DNA of 52,388 nt from Ectothiorhodospira shaposhnikovii (GCF_016584105.1 NZ_NRSM01000026.1:1-52388); one strand, 5' to 3'; shown: positions 9,040 to 17,558, counted from the first letter of the stretch. The notes: a model not told the origin generated them from the letters alone. Made by a program: numbers and translations.

Positions 9040-9055
9040 TCCCGATGCGGGGAGT
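9040..9055 (+). promoter_or_regulatory. Candidate AraC-regulator site, ABC-transporter promoter copy
   Basis: This is an exact second copy of TCCCGATGCGGGGAGT, 65 bp before the first ABC gene and in the same orientation as the receptor copy. The gap also holds AAATGCGACTCATTCGC (8957-8973), an AT-richer partial dyad that could be a weak Fur site, though it matches poorly. Confidence 0.55.
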
Positions 9056-9120
9056 CGCGAGAGTGGCTTGATGGATAAGCTTGTTTTCCTGGTTCGAAGT
9101 AAACCCGTGGAAGAGGAAAC

Positions 9121-10902
9121 ATGATGATCGACCCTCCCCACCCAGCGCTCTGGCGCGTACTGTTTGGCTTGCTTCATGACGAAAGAGGCCCCCTGCTGGC
9201 AGCCTTATCGGTGGCCGTCATAGCCGCCCTGTTCGAGCTGCTGCCCTATTGGCTGCTCTATCAGTCCATCGTCCTGGTACTGTCCGGTACGCAGGTTGCC
9301 GATGGACTGACCCGCCTCGCGGGGTGGATGGCCGTGGCGCTGGTGGCCAAGTACGGGCTGTATTCCTTCGCCTACTACCTCAGCCACCGCGCGGCCTATC
9401 AAATCCTGGCAAACCTGCGGCGGGACTTGGCCCGGCGCCTGGTGTGGGTTCCCCTCACCGAGCTGCAAGGCTACAGTTCGGGCGAGCTGAAGAAAATCGT
9501 CATGCACGACGTGGAACGGTTGGAACAGTTCATCGCCCACCACTCGGTGGAGTTCATCGCCGCACTCGCCGGCCCCCTGTTCGTGGCGCTGTTTCTGCTG
9601 TGGCTGGACTGGCGTCTGGCGCTCGCGGCCCTGGCGGTGGTGCCCTTGGCGGCCCTGGCGCAAAGCCTGTTCATGCGCGGTGCCAGCAACCGCATCGAGG
9701 ACTTCGACAATGCCGTCGGCGAGCTGAGCGGGTCAACGGTCGAGTACGTGCGAAACATCCCGGTGATGAAGGCCTTCCGTCAGGAGGTGGGCTCCTTCCG
9801 CCGCATGCGACGCGTACTGGAGCGTTACCATGGCCTCGTCACCGCAGTCATCCGACAGACCATACCGGGCTGGTCGGTGTTCACGGTGCTGCTGAGCGCC
9901 AATATCTTATTCATCCTGCCGACGGGCATGTGGCTGGTGAGCCAGGGTGCTCTGGACCTGCCGGACCTGATCCTGGCACTGATGCTGGGAACGGGTATGC
10001 TCAAACCGCTCTTCAAGGTAGTACGTTTCTCCTCCGAGACTCGTGAGATCCTGGGCGGTGTGCGCCGTATCGCACCCTTCCTCACCTGGTCGTCACCTGC
10101 CCCACAATCTCCGGTTACATTGACTGCCACGCCAGGGGTCAACTTCGACGCAGTCTCCTTTGCCTATGACGACACGCCGGTGTTGCGTGATCTCAGCTTT
10201 GAGCTGCCTCCCGGCAAACTGACGGCCATGGTAGGCCCCTCTGGGGCGGGCAAGTCCACCGTTGCCCATCTATTGGGTGGACTGGCCCGACCGCAACAGG
10301 GGACTATCCGATTGGACGGCATTTCACTGGATTCGCTCGACGAAGCGCAGCGGGCCTCGCTGGTATCGGTGGCCACTCAGGAGGCCTTTCTGTTCCGCGG
10401 CACGCTGATGGACAACCTGAAACTGGCGTCCCCCGACGCCGACGAGGCGGCTGTTCGACGGGCTGCCCGCGTCGCCCAGGCCGATGCATTCATCTTAGCG
10501 CTGCCCGAAGGCTACAACACGCGCATCGAAGAGCGCGGGGTTCGCCTTTCCGGCGGGGAGCGCCAGCGCATCGCTATCGCCCGCGCCCTGCTAGCCGACA
10601 CACCCGTGCTGGTGCTGGACGAGGCGACCGCCTTCGCCGACAGCCTGACCGAACGTGCCTTCTACAACGCGCTGCATGAGGCGTATCCGCACAAAACACT
10701 GCTGGTGATCGCGCACCGCCTCTACACCATCGAACAGGCAGATCAGGTACTGGTCATGGAAGGTGGACGACTGGTGGACGCGGGCCGCCATGATGAGCTC
10801 ATCACCAGATGCGGGCTCTATCAGCGACTGTGGCAACGGCAGAGTGTCGGCGAGAGCTGGACTATCGGAAAAAAGGAGGTGGTCGATGCGGGCGTTTCTT
10901 GA
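9121..10902 (+). CDS. IrtA/YbtP-like exporter-type ABC half-transporter for siderophore uptake
   Basis: The 593-residue protein has a six-helix type IV (exporter-fold) membrane domain (about 1-330) and an ATPase domain. Walker A GPSGAGKST is at about 372-380, signature LSGGERQ at about 477 and Walker B VLVLDEAT at about 496-503, with the switch His in LLVIAHRL. In mycobacterial IrtAB and Yersinia YbtPQ, such exporter-fold heterodimers import ferric siderophores. The neighbourhood (TonB receptor, PchR-like regulator) supports the same role here. No extra siderophore-interaction domain is fused to it, unlike IrtA. RBS GAAGAGGAA precedes ATG. Its 3' end overlaps the partner gene by 17 bp, implying coupled translation. 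Confidence 0.85.
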   Translation: MMIDPPHPALWRVLFGLLHDERGPLLAALSVAVIAALFELLPYWLLYQSIVLVLSGTQVADGLTRLAGWMAVALVAKYGLYSFAYYLSHRAAYQILANLRRDLARRLVWVPLTELQGYSSGELKKIVMHDVERLEQFIAHHSVEFIAALAGPLFVALFLLWLDWRLALAALAVVPLAALAQSLFMRGASNRIEDFDNAVGELSGSTVEYVRNIPVMKAFRQEVGSFRRMRRVLERYHGLVTAVIRQTIPGWSVFTVLLSANILFILPTGMWLVSQGALDLPDLILALMLGTGMLKPLFKVVRFSSETREILGGVRRIAPFLTWSSPAPQSPVTLTATPGVNFDAVSFAYDDTPVLRDLSFELPPGKLTAMVGPSGAGKSTVAHLLGGLARPQQGTIRLDGISLDSLDEAQRASLVSVATQEAFLFRGTLMDNLKLASPDADEAAVRRAARVAQADAFILALPEGYNTRIEERGVRLSGGERQRIAIARALLADTPVLVLDEATAFADSLTERAFYNALHEAYPHKTLLVIAHRLYTIEQADQVLVMEGGRLVDAGRHDELITRCGLYQRLWQRQSVGESWTIGKKEVVDAGVS

Positions 10903-12649
10903 TCTCCTGAACCGTGTAATTCGGGCGGGCAATCAACGCCCACGGCGATTCTATTGGGGATTGTCATTGCGGGTATTGGAACGCATTTTTTCCATCGCCC
11001 CTTTCTTCCTCGCCTATGTCTGGCTCGATGATCTGTTACAGAAGAGCGGCACAGGTCTGGAGTTCGCGGAAATTATGGCCAACGATGGCCAGATTCTGAC
11101 GTATGGGATGGCATTGGGTGCCCTCCTGGCGGGGCAACTCCTTTTCTCCTACCTGGGTCAATTGCAGAGTTTTACCGGAGCCTACGAACTCACGGGTTCC
11201 TACAGGGAAACATTGATTGACCATGTGCGGCGTCTGCCCCTGGGCACCCTGCAACAGGAAAGTTCCGGGCGCTTGGCCTCGGTACTCACAGATGATGTGA
11301 ACCGGGTGGAAAAGATCTTCACCCACCTGACGGCTGAATGGGTGGCTGCTGTAGCCGTACCGTTGCTGTTCGTGATCGCACTGGTCTGGATCGACTGGCG
11401 CCTGACATTGAGCCTGCTCGTCACGCTGCCGCTGGCCGTGGCGGCGCTCAATGCGGCCCGCCGTTTCTTCCTTGCCCGCGCCGATCGCAAGCAGGAGCAG
11501 TTTCTGGATGTGTCCGGCCTGCTGGTGGAGTTCATCACCGGCATTCGGACGCTGCGACTGTTCAATCGCGCCAAAATCTGGTGGGAGCGGCTGGACCGGC
11601 GCTTCGAGGCGATTCGCCACAGCAGCATGGGGGTCGAGGCGTGGGCTGGCGGCTCGGTGCAACTCTATCGCCTCTGCCTGGAGCTGGGATTGGTGGCACT
11701 ACTGCTGTGCGGAGCCTGGCTGGCCAAGAGCGACGGACTCGCGCCGCTGCACTGGCTCCTGTTCGCCATGGTCGCCTACAAGCTACTCGACCCCCTGCTG
11801 GACGCCGCCGCTTTTCTCACAGAAATGCGGGCCATGGCCAGGAGCGAGGCCCGCGTTCAGGCGCTGTTCGATCGACCGCCCCTCCCCGAGTCGTCCGCAC
11901 CAACCGAACCCGACGGGTTCGAGCTGGCCTTCGAGGGTGTCAGCTTTCGTTATGATACCGGCACAGCGTGGGCGCTCAGGGATGTCTCCTTCCGCGCACC
12001 CCAAGGCCGGATCGTCGCCGTAGTCGGCCCATCGGGCGGCGGCAAGAGCACCCTGCTCAATCTGTTGGCCCGCTTCTTCGACCCACAGGAGGGCCGAATC
12101 ACCCTCGGCGGCGTCGATCTTCGCGATCTGGGTCCGGACCAGCTCTACGACTATCTGAGCTTCGTATTTCAGGACGTCCAGCTATTCGATGGCAGCGTCC
12201 TGGAGAATGTACGGATCGGCTGTCCCGAGGCCACCGACGCCGAGGTGATGGACGCCTGCCGTGCCGCTTGGTGCGACGAATTCATCCAGCGGCTTCCACA
12301 AGGGTATGAAACCCTCATCGGCGAGAACGGCCAGCGCCTGTCCGGCGGCCAGCGCCAGCGGCTCTCCATTGCGCGCGCCCTACTGAAGGACGCCCCTGTG
12401 CTGCTGCTTGACGAGTCCACCGCCTCGGTGGATCCGGAAACTCAGCATGAGATACAAGGGGCGATCTCGCGCTTGATCAAAGGGCGCACCGTCATCGTAA
12501 TCGCCCATCGGCTACACACCATCCAACACGCCGACCAGATACTGCTGCTCACGCAGGGGCGGATCATCGAACGTGGCTCCCACGCCGAACTCCTGGGAGC
12601 TGGGGGGCTGTATCGCGACATGTGGGCCTTGCAGACGATCACGCAGTGA
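10886..12649 (+). CDS. IrtB/YbtQ-like exporter-type ABC half-transporter, partner subunit
   Basis: The 587-residue half-transporter starts at ATG 10886, 6 nt after a strong AAAGGAGGTGG and inside the end of the preceding gene; an upstream ATG in the same open frame has no such site. The membrane domain (about 25-320) is followed by the ATPase: Walker A GPSGGGKST at about 381, signature LSGGQRQRL at about 485, Walker B VLLLDEST at about 506 and switch His in VIVIAHRL. It should pair with the previous product into a heterodimer in the inner membrane that moves the iron-siderophore, or its iron, into the cytoplasm. Some YbtPQ-type pairs export instead, so direction is inferred from the gene neighbourhood. 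Confidence 0.85.
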   Translation: MRAFLDLLNRVIRAGNQRPRRFYWGLSLRVLERIFSIAPFFLAYVWLDDLLQKSGTGLEFAEIMANDGQILTYGMALGALLAGQLLFSYLGQLQSFTGAYELTGSYRETLIDHVRRLPLGTLQQESSGRLASVLTDDVNRVEKIFTHLTAEWVAAVAVPLLFVIALVWIDWRLTLSLLVTLPLAVAALNAARRFFLARADRKQEQFLDVSGLLVEFITGIRTLRLFNRAKIWWERLDRRFEAIRHSSMGVEAWAGGSVQLYRLCLELGLVALLLCGAWLAKSDGLAPLHWLLFAMVAYKLLDPLLDAAAFLTEMRAMARSEARVQALFDRPPLPESSAPTEPDGFELAFEGVSFRYDTGTAWALRDVSFRAPQGRIVAVVGPSGGGKSTLLNLLARFFDPQEGRITLGGVDLRDLGPDQLYDYLSFVFQDVQLFDGSVLENVRIGCPEATDAEVMDACRAAWCDEFIQRLPQGYETLIGENGQRLSGGQRQRLSIARALLKDAPVLLLDESTASVDPETQHEIQGAISRLIKGRTVIVIAHRLHTIQHADQILLLTQGRIIERGSHAELLGAGGLYRDMWALQTITQ

Positions 12650-12932
12650 ATCGTCATTTCGTGAAGGGGCGTGCTTCGCTAGAGTTCACCATGCTCCTTC
12701 CCCGCCTTCGGATCCTGCCGACCTTCCCGGCGGAGCCATTCGGGGGAACGGTATCTCCGAGCTGAATAGGTGGTTTGCCGCAGCGATAGGTAAGCCGCTA
12801 GCGTGGGCGCAGGCGCAGTCCTGCAAGAAGCCGTCGGGCTGGGGGGATGCAGATGAGGAGCCCCGGGGGTGCACGTGAGTAAAGGGCGAGAATCCGTGAA
12901 AACGGAAAACCAGCGCAAGACACTGATTTGAA
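12650..12932. other. Non-coding gap between the ABC genes and tRNA-Lys
   Basis: About 280 bp without a convincing gene. A minus-strand open frame of 62 codons (12686-12874) has no RBS and skewed composition. There is no integrase and no visible second copy of the tRNA 3' end. This is where an island junction would be expected. Confidence 0.4.
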
Positions 12933-13008
12933 TGGTGGGTCGTGTAGGATTCGAACCTACGACCAATGGATTAAAAGTCCACTGCTCTACCAGCTGAGCT
13001 AACGACCC
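12933..13008 (-). tRNA. tRNA-Lys (anticodon TTT)
   Basis: On the minus strand the gene begins GGGTCGTTAGCTCAGCTGG and folds into a standard 76-nt cloverleaf: acceptor arm GGGTCGT/ACGACCC, D-arm AGCTCAGCTGGTAGAGC, anticodon loop CTTTTAA (anticodon TTT), T-arm GTAGGTTCGAATCCTAC, discriminator A and an encoded CCA. Its 3' end points towards the accessory block at 1-12.9 kb. Confidence 0.97.
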
Positions 13009-13127
13009 ACGAAGGGAAGTGATATCCAGTGACTGTTGGTCGCCCCTGGAAAGGGCAGGTATGTTACTGGATTTTTCAAGGAGTGCAAGTATTTTTTGCG
13101 GGGTCGGGCGCCCTCCCCCATCCCCGG

Positions 13128-13152
13128 CCCTTCTCCCCCAAGGGGAGAAGGG
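13128..13152. repeat. REP-like palindrome
   Basis: CCCTTCTCCCC and GGGGAGAAGGG form a perfect 11-bp stem with a CAA loop, 15 bp past the end of the YeeE/YedE gene. No U-tract follows on the minus strand, so it resembles a dispersed palindromic element more than a terminator. Confidence 0.6.
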
Positions 13153-13166
13153 AGGAAAAATAACGG

Positions 13167-14435
13167 CTACATGGCCTCCAGCTTTCTGAGCCGGGCGGGC
13201 AGCAGGCGCAGATCCACCAGGCCGGTGACGAAAGCCTTGAAGAAGGTGGCTTCGTCCTCGTAGAGCATCTTGTAGTACTGGATCTTCATGGTCATGGCCG
13301 CGCCCAGGACGATGGCGCCAAAGGTGAGAAAACCGCCCAGGGCCAGGGTGGAGATGCCGGTGACACCCTGGCCGATGGTGCACCCCATGGCCAGGACGCC
13401 GCCAAAGGCCATCAGGACGGCGCCGATGAGGTGGTTGAAGAAATCCCTCACCGAGGCAAACCATTCCACCCGGAATGCGCCGGAGACCATGGCCCAGAAG
13501 AAGGAACCCAGGACCACACCCACCAGGGCGATGACGCCGATGTACAAAAGACTGGTGTCGAAACCGCTCCCCACATAGCGCAGGGTCTGCCCCATGGGGT
13601 TGATGAAGGTGAAGGACTGGGTGGCCCAGGGGGCCGCCTCGCCGGGACGGCCGTCCGGGTCATCGGCCAGGAAGTCCCAGTCCTGGACATAGGCCTGGAG
13701 ACCGTGCCGACCGTCCATGCCGTCGTCGATCTGGACCGTGCTGGTGACATACCAGGCCCCCACCACCACCAGGCCCACCACGAGACCGCCCAGGATGTGA
13801 TCGAAGCTGCCCCGGAAGTCCGCCTTGCGGAAGATCAGGAACAGGGCTACGGCGCCGATCACCAGCCCGATGACGAGCCGTGCCACGGCTCCATGCTCAT
13901 TGCCGGCCACCAGGGAGCCCAGGTCCTGCTGGGACCACAGACCGATGCTCATGGGATTGGTCCAGGGATAGAACAGCAGTGAATATAGGGTGTGGGCGGT
14001 GCCCGGGAAGGGGTTGATCATGAAGTAGGCGATCAGGGCGATGATCATCAACACCATGATGGACTTGATGTTGCCGCCACCGATACGCACCAGGGTCTTG
14101 TTGCCGCAACCGCTGGCCAGGGTCATGCCGATGCCGAACATCAGGCCGCCCAGCAGGTGCTCCACCCAGGCCAGCTGGGATGAGCGGTAGGGGGGGAAGG
14201 CCCCGTCCGCGCTGATGAGTCCGAAGGCCTCGAACAGGATGACCCCCAGCATGGCGACGGTCATGGCCAGAAACCAGGATTTCATGCGCCCGGTGTCCCC
14301 CATGTTCACCCAGTCGGAGACGGCGCCCATGGTGCAGAAGTTGGTCTTGTTGGCCACCGCGCCGAGGATGAAGGCGAGGACGAAGATGGAGGCCAGTGCG
14401 GCGGCGGCGGCGGTGGGAAAGCTCTCGAACAGCAT
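13167..14435 (-). CDS. YeeE/YedE-family sulfur-compound transporter
   Basis: This 422-residue inner-membrane protein has about ten hydrophobic helices in two related halves. The family hallmarks are conserved cysteines in short loops: NFCTMGAVSDW near residue 33, LASGCGNKTL near 109 and AMGCTIGQGVTG in the second half. In the characterised member TsuA, equivalent cysteines pass thiosulfate through the membrane, and other relatives carry sulfur species. A central soluble insert of about 60 residues (around 225-290) is longer than in TsuA. AGGAGGAGA lies before the start. It appears monocistronic between tRNA-Lys and queC. Substrate is inferred only; thiosulfate or another reduced sulfur compound would fit a sulfur-oxidising host. 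Confidence 0.85.
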   Translation of the reverse strand: MLFESFPTAAAAALASIFVLAFILGAVANKTNFCTMGAVSDWVNMGDTGRMKSWFLAMTVAMLGVILFEAFGLISADGAFPPYRSSQLAWVEHLLGGLMFGIGMTLASGCGNKTLVRIGGGNIKSIMVLMIIALIAYFMINPFPGTAHTLYSLLFYPWTNPMSIGLWSQQDLGSLVAGNEHGAVARLVIGLVIGAVALFLIFRKADFRGSFDHILGGLVVGLVVVGAWYVTSTVQIDDGMDGRHGLQAYVQDWDFLADDPDGRPGEAAPWATQSFTFINPMGQTLRYVGSGFDTSLLYIGVIALVGVVLGSFFWAMVSGAFRVEWFASVRDFFNHLIGAVLMAFGGVLAMGCTIGQGVTGISTLALGGFLTFGAIVLGAAMTMKIQYYKMLYEDEATFFKAFVTGLVDLRLLPARLRKLEAM

Positions 14436-14636
14436 GGATCTCCTCCTGGGGCCGGGTGTGGTGCTGCCCCGGTCCGGCTGTCAGCCCGGTGGCCGGGCTT
14501 GCCTTTGGCGACGGGTCGGTCTTGTTCCGAATCGGACGGCCGACTTGATTCTGTCATTGTGCAACAGGCCACTGACCGGGACATTCAGTGTTTTGTATGT
14601 CCGGATCAGTTTTCCTGGTGTGGAAGTCGTCGGATT

Positions 14637-15308
14637 TCAGGAGCGATAGCGGGTGACGTCGGGGATGCCGGCGTCGGCGAAGCCCTTGGCCCGCAGGCGG
14701 CAGGCATCGCAGGTGCCGCAGGCGCGTCCCTCGGCGTCGGCGCTGTAGCAGGAAACGGTACGGGAGAAGTCCACGCCCACGGCCACGCCGCGACGGATGA
14801 TCTCGGCCTTGCTCAGGTCGATGAGGGGAGTACGGATGCGGATGCGCTCCCCTTCCACGCCGGCCTTGGTGGCCAGGTTGGCCATGGTCTCGAAGGCCTG
14901 GATGAACTCGGGGCGGCAGTCCGGGTAGCCGGAATAATCCACCGCGTTGACGCCGATGAACAGATCCCGGGCCTTGAGTACCTCCGCCCAGGCCAGGGCC
15001 ACGGCGAGAAATACGGTGTTGCGGGCCGGGACATAGGTGACGGGGATACCGTCGGAGAGCTGGTCCGGGATCTGGATGGTATCGTCCGTGAGGGCGGAGC
15101 CACCGAACAGGCCCAGATTCAGGTCCACCACCCGGTGATCCGTTGCGCCCAGGCTGTGAGCCAGTTCCAATGCCGCCGCCAGTTCGGCGCTGTGGCGCTG
15201 GCCGTAGCGGAAGCTGAGACAGTGACAGGCAAAGCCTTCGGCGCGGGCCAGGGCCAGGACGGTGGCTGAGTCCATGCCGCCGGAGAGCAGGACGACTGCG
15301 TTATTCAT
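14637..15308 (-). CDS. queC: QueC, 7-cyano-7-deazaguanine synthase
   Basis: QueC converts 7-carboxy-7-deazaguanine to preQ0 using ATP and ammonia, in the queuosine tRNA pathway. The 223-residue protein has the PP-loop ATP site LLSGGMDS near residue 8, the conserved FRYGQRHS and VPARNTVFL segments, and the C-terminal zinc cluster [20 protein letters not shown] with four cysteines. Length is normal. GGAGAA lies 9 nt before ATG. queE, the preceding pathway enzyme, lies upstream on the same strand, separated by a 150-bp repeat-bearing gap. No preQ1 riboswitch was recognised in that gap. Confidence 0.96.
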   Translation of the reverse strand: MNNAVVLLSGGMDSATVLALARAEGFACHCLSFRYGQRHSAELAAALELAHSLGATDHRVVDLNLGLFGGSALTDDTIQIPDQLSDGIPVTYVPARNTVFLAVALAWAEVLKARDLFIGVNAVDYSGYPDCRPEFIQAFETMANLATKAGVEGERIRIRTPLIDLSKAEIIRRGVAVGVDFSRTVSCYSADAEGRACGTCDACRLRAKGFADAGIPDVTRYRS

Positions 15309-15344
15309 GGGTGGTTTCTCCGAAATTCTGGACTCCCGCTTTCG

Positions 15345-15443
15345 CGGGAATGACGAAGTTACTTATCGGAAATGACGAGGCTACTTATCGGGAATGACGA
15401 AGCGACTTACCGGGAATGACGGTGTTCATTATCGGGGATGTCG
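15345..15443. repeat. 22-bp tandem repeat, four copies plus a partial copy
   Basis: Four head-to-tail 22-bp units start at 15345, 15367, 15389 and 15411, each close to CGGGAATGACGAAGTTACTTAT, with an 11-bp partial copy at 15433. The array is seeded by a dispersed element just upstream (CCCGCTTTCGCGGGAATGACG), which also occurs at 42.9 kb, so it looks like local amplification of the edge of that element. There are no spacers, so it is not a CRISPR. It fills the gap between queE and queC. Confidence 0.85.
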
Positions 15444-15460
15444 GATCCCGGGGGGGACTT

Positions 15461-16111
15461 TCAGCGCCCCCGGGCGTCATCCCATAACCATTTGTGAAGC
15501 TGGATCTGGAAACGGACCGGCAGACGGTCCGTCAGGATCCATTCAGCCAGGTCTCGGGGCGACAGACGGCCGTGCACGGGGGAGAACAGGATTTCCGCCC
15601 GGGCCGCCAGATTGTGGGCCTGGAGACTGTCCCGCGCCCACTCGTAGTCGGCACGGTCGCAGAGGACGAATTTGATCTGGTCCGCGGGGACCAGATATTG
15701 CAGGTTCTCCCAGCAGTTGCGCCCCGACTCTCCGGAGGCCGGGGTCTTGAGGTCCATAACCTTGATGACCCGGGGGTCAACCAGGGCAAGATCCAGCGCG
15801 CCGCTGGTCTCCAGGGATACCTCGTGCCCGGCATCACACAGGGCAGTGAGCAGGGGCAGGCAGTCCGGCTGGGCCAGGGGCTCGCCTCCGGTCACGCAGA
15901 CATGGCGCACGCCGTAACCCGCCACCTGCTCCAGAATCTGCGTCAGGGTCATCCAGGCGCCGCCGGTGAAGGCATAGGCGGTATCGCAATAGCCGCAGCG
16001 CAGGGGGCAGCCGGTCAGGCGCACGAAGACCGTGGGCCAACCCACGCTGCGGGACTCCCCCTGCAGGGAGAGAAAGATCTCGGTAATGCGCAATCGACCC
16101 GTCGCGATCAC
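15461..16111 (-). CDS. queE: QueE, 7-carboxy-7-deazaguanine synthase (radical SAM)
   Basis: QueE rearranges 6-carboxytetrahydropterin to 7-carboxy-7-deazaguanine for queuosine synthesis. GTG at 16111 is taken as the start because it overlaps the cpoB stop in GTGA and gives the usual length (216 residues); an upstream extension lacks family character. The substrate-binding segment FLSLQGES is followed by the 4Fe-4S motif C35-x3-C39-x2-C42 (TGCPLRCGYCD) and the SAM-binding VTGGEPLAQ. QueE enzymes often show altered cluster loops; this one has the canonical spacing. Coupling to cpoB and the tol-pal genes is common in gammaproteobacteria. Confidence 0.95.
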   Translation of the reverse strand: MIATGRLRITEIFLSLQGESRSVGWPTVFVRLTGCPLRCGYCDTAYAFTGGAWMTLTQILEQVAGYGVRHVCVTGGEPLAQPDCLPLLTALCDAGHEVSLETSGALDLALVDPRVIKVMDLKTPASGESGRNCWENLQYLVPADQIKFVLCDRADYEWARDSLQAHNLAARAEILFSPVHGRLSPRDLAEWILTDRLPVRFQIQLHKWLWDDARGR

Positions 16112-16950
16112 GGACGCCCTGCCTCGTTCATGCGCCGCAACCGCTGCTCCGCCAGCCGGGCCACCGAGCTGCTGGGGTTCTGATCCCGGACCTGGGTGAG
16201 CACACGCCGGGCCTCGGCCCATTGCTCCAGTTCGTAGTGGGTGAAGCCCTGCTTGAGCAGGGCGTCGGCCTGCTTGTTGCTGCCCTGATAGCGCTCGTTC
16301 ACCAGCTTGAACTCCGCCAGGGCGCGGGGAAAGTCGCGGGTTACGTAATAGGCCTCGGCAATCCAGTACTGGGCGTTGGATGCCAGGTTGCCATCGGGGA
16401 AACGCTCCAGAAACCTGCGAAAGGCAGTGATGGATGGCTCATACTGCCCTTGTCGGAGCAGTTCGAAGGCGGCCTGATAGGCCGCCTGCTCCGACGCAGG
16501 ATCAGCGTCGACACCAACGATCACTTCGCCGAAGGCCGCCCCATCGCCCTGATCCGCGGCAGCGGCAGCACCATCCGGTAATGTGACGGGTGCCGCCCCG
16601 GAGGTGGGCGCCGGCGCGGAAACCCCGCCCCGCTCCAGGTTTTCCAGGCGTCCATCCACGTCCAGATACAGTTCCCGCTGCCGGGTTCTCAATCCTTCCA
16701 GTTCATGACGCAGGGCTTCGGATTCCCCCCGAAGCTCCCTCACATCCCGGTCCATGGCATCCACCCGCTGCATCAACTCCAGCAGCGCTTCGCTTTCCAG
16801 CAGCCGTTCCAGACGCTCCAACCGGGTGTCAAGCTGCTGCATGCGCTCCTCCAGCGCCGCGGCCTGACCACGGCTCTGGGCCTGAACGGAGGAAAACGGC
16901 GCCGCGAGCAGCGCCGTTGCGACCAGTACAGCGGTCATCGTTATCTTCAT
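16108..16950 (-). CDS. cpoB: CpoB (YbgF), Tol-Pal-associated periplasmic coordinator
   Basis: The 280-residue periplasmic protein has a signal peptide ending at VQAQS, an N-terminal coiled-coil trimerisation domain (about 30-105, heptads such as LDTRLERLERLLESE), an Ala/Pro-rich linker (about 108-150) and C-terminal TPR repeats (AFELLRQGQYEPSITAFRRF and ALAEFKLVNERYQGS). In E. coli CpoB links peptidoglycan synthesis by PBP1B to Tol-driven outer-membrane constriction at division. Its ATG overlaps the pal stop (ATGA) and its own stop overlaps queE, so pal-cpoB-queE are translationally coupled. Confidence 0.94.
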   Translation of the reverse strand: MKITMTAVLVATALLAAPFSSVQAQSRGQAAALEERMQQLDTRLERLERLLESEALLELMQRVDAMDRDVRELRGESEALRHELEGLRTRQRELYLDVDGRLENLERGGVSAPAPTSGAAPVTLPDGAAAAADQGDGAAFGEVIVGVDADPASEQAAYQAAFELLRQGQYEPSITAFRRFLERFPDGNLASNAQYWIAEAYYVTRDFPRALAEFKLVNERYQGSNKQADALLKQGFTHYELEQWAEARRVLTQVRDQNPSSSVARLAEQRLRRMNEAGRP

Positions 16951-17525
16951 CTACGGTGGCCCTCATAGATCAGTTCCACCCGGCGGTTCTGCTGCCAGGC
17001 CTGTTCGTTGCTGCCCATGGCGGCGGGCATCTCTTCACCATAGCTGATCACCTGGATCTGGTCACTGGACGCCCCCTGCAGCATCAGCATGCGGCGCACG
17101 GACTGGGCACGGCGCTCACCCAGGCCCAGGTTGTATTCACGGGTACCGCGCTCGTCGGTATGGCCTTCCAGGCGGATGCGGGTCTGGGCATTGCGGGCCA
17201 GATAGGCACCATGGGCGGCCACCACGTCCACATAATCGGCACGGACATCGTCACGGTCGAATTCAAAGTAGATCACCCGCTGGGACAGTGGGCTGGAGGG
17301 ATCGGACAGGGCATCGGCGGTCAGGCGGCCATCACGACCCAGGGGCGTGGTTTCGACCCCGGGGTAACGGTCGTCCTGGGCGCGGTCATCGCCATGAACA
17401 TCGCCCACCACCACGGGATCGGTGGTGGCGGTCTTGTCCACCGAGGCACAGGCGCCCAGGGTCAGGAGAACGATGGCCATCAGGACGAACAGCAGGGAAC
17501 GGCTAATGACAGGGGAACTGCGCAT
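16947..17525 (-). CDS. pal: Pal, peptidoglycan-associated lipoprotein
   Basis: This 192-residue outer-membrane lipoprotein has a signal with lipobox LGAC (C26 lipidated). The OmpA-like peptidoglycan-binding domain at about 80-190 contains VIYFEFDRDDV and RLEGHTDERGTREYNLGLG, including the Asp and Arg that contact meso-diaminopimelate. Pal anchors the outer membrane to the cell wall and is relocated to the septum by TolB/TolQRA. The gene follows tolB after a 170-bp gap that contains a terminator-like hairpin, and it is coupled to cpoB downstream. Confidence 0.96.
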   Translation of the reverse strand: MRSSPVISRSLLFVLMAIVLLTLGACASVDKTATTDPVVVGDVHGDDRAQDDRYPGVETTPLGRDGRLTADALSDPSSPLSQRVIYFEFDRDDVRADYVDVVAAHGAYLARNAQTRIRLEGHTDERGTREYNLGLGERRAQSVRRMLMLQGASSDQIQVISYGEEMPAAMGSNEQAWQQNRRVELIYEGHRR

Positions 17526-17558
17526 TGAGGTGATCCTCGGGTATCAGTTGGATTAAAA

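Noticed and set aside
8905-9177. N-terminal extension of the AraC-family regulator to 402 residues
   Set aside because: ATG at 8904 has a near-perfect AGGAGGAG site and gives a family-typical length. The extension would cross the first ABC gene's start and the shared 16-bp motif.
12686-12874. 62-codon minus-strand gene before tRNA-Lys
   Set aside because: No RBS, no recognisable domain, and a Ser/Pro/Gly-rich composition with another equally open frame in the same place.
15345-15443. CRISPR array
   Set aside because: The 22-bp units are directly adjacent with no spacers and the copies diverge from one another; no cas genes are present.
15309-15460. preQ1 riboswitch before queC
   Set aside because: The gap is accounted for by the palindromic element and tandem repeat. 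No preQ1 aptamer-like hairpin with an A-rich tail was found, and these are synthesis genes in a lineage where such control is not usual.
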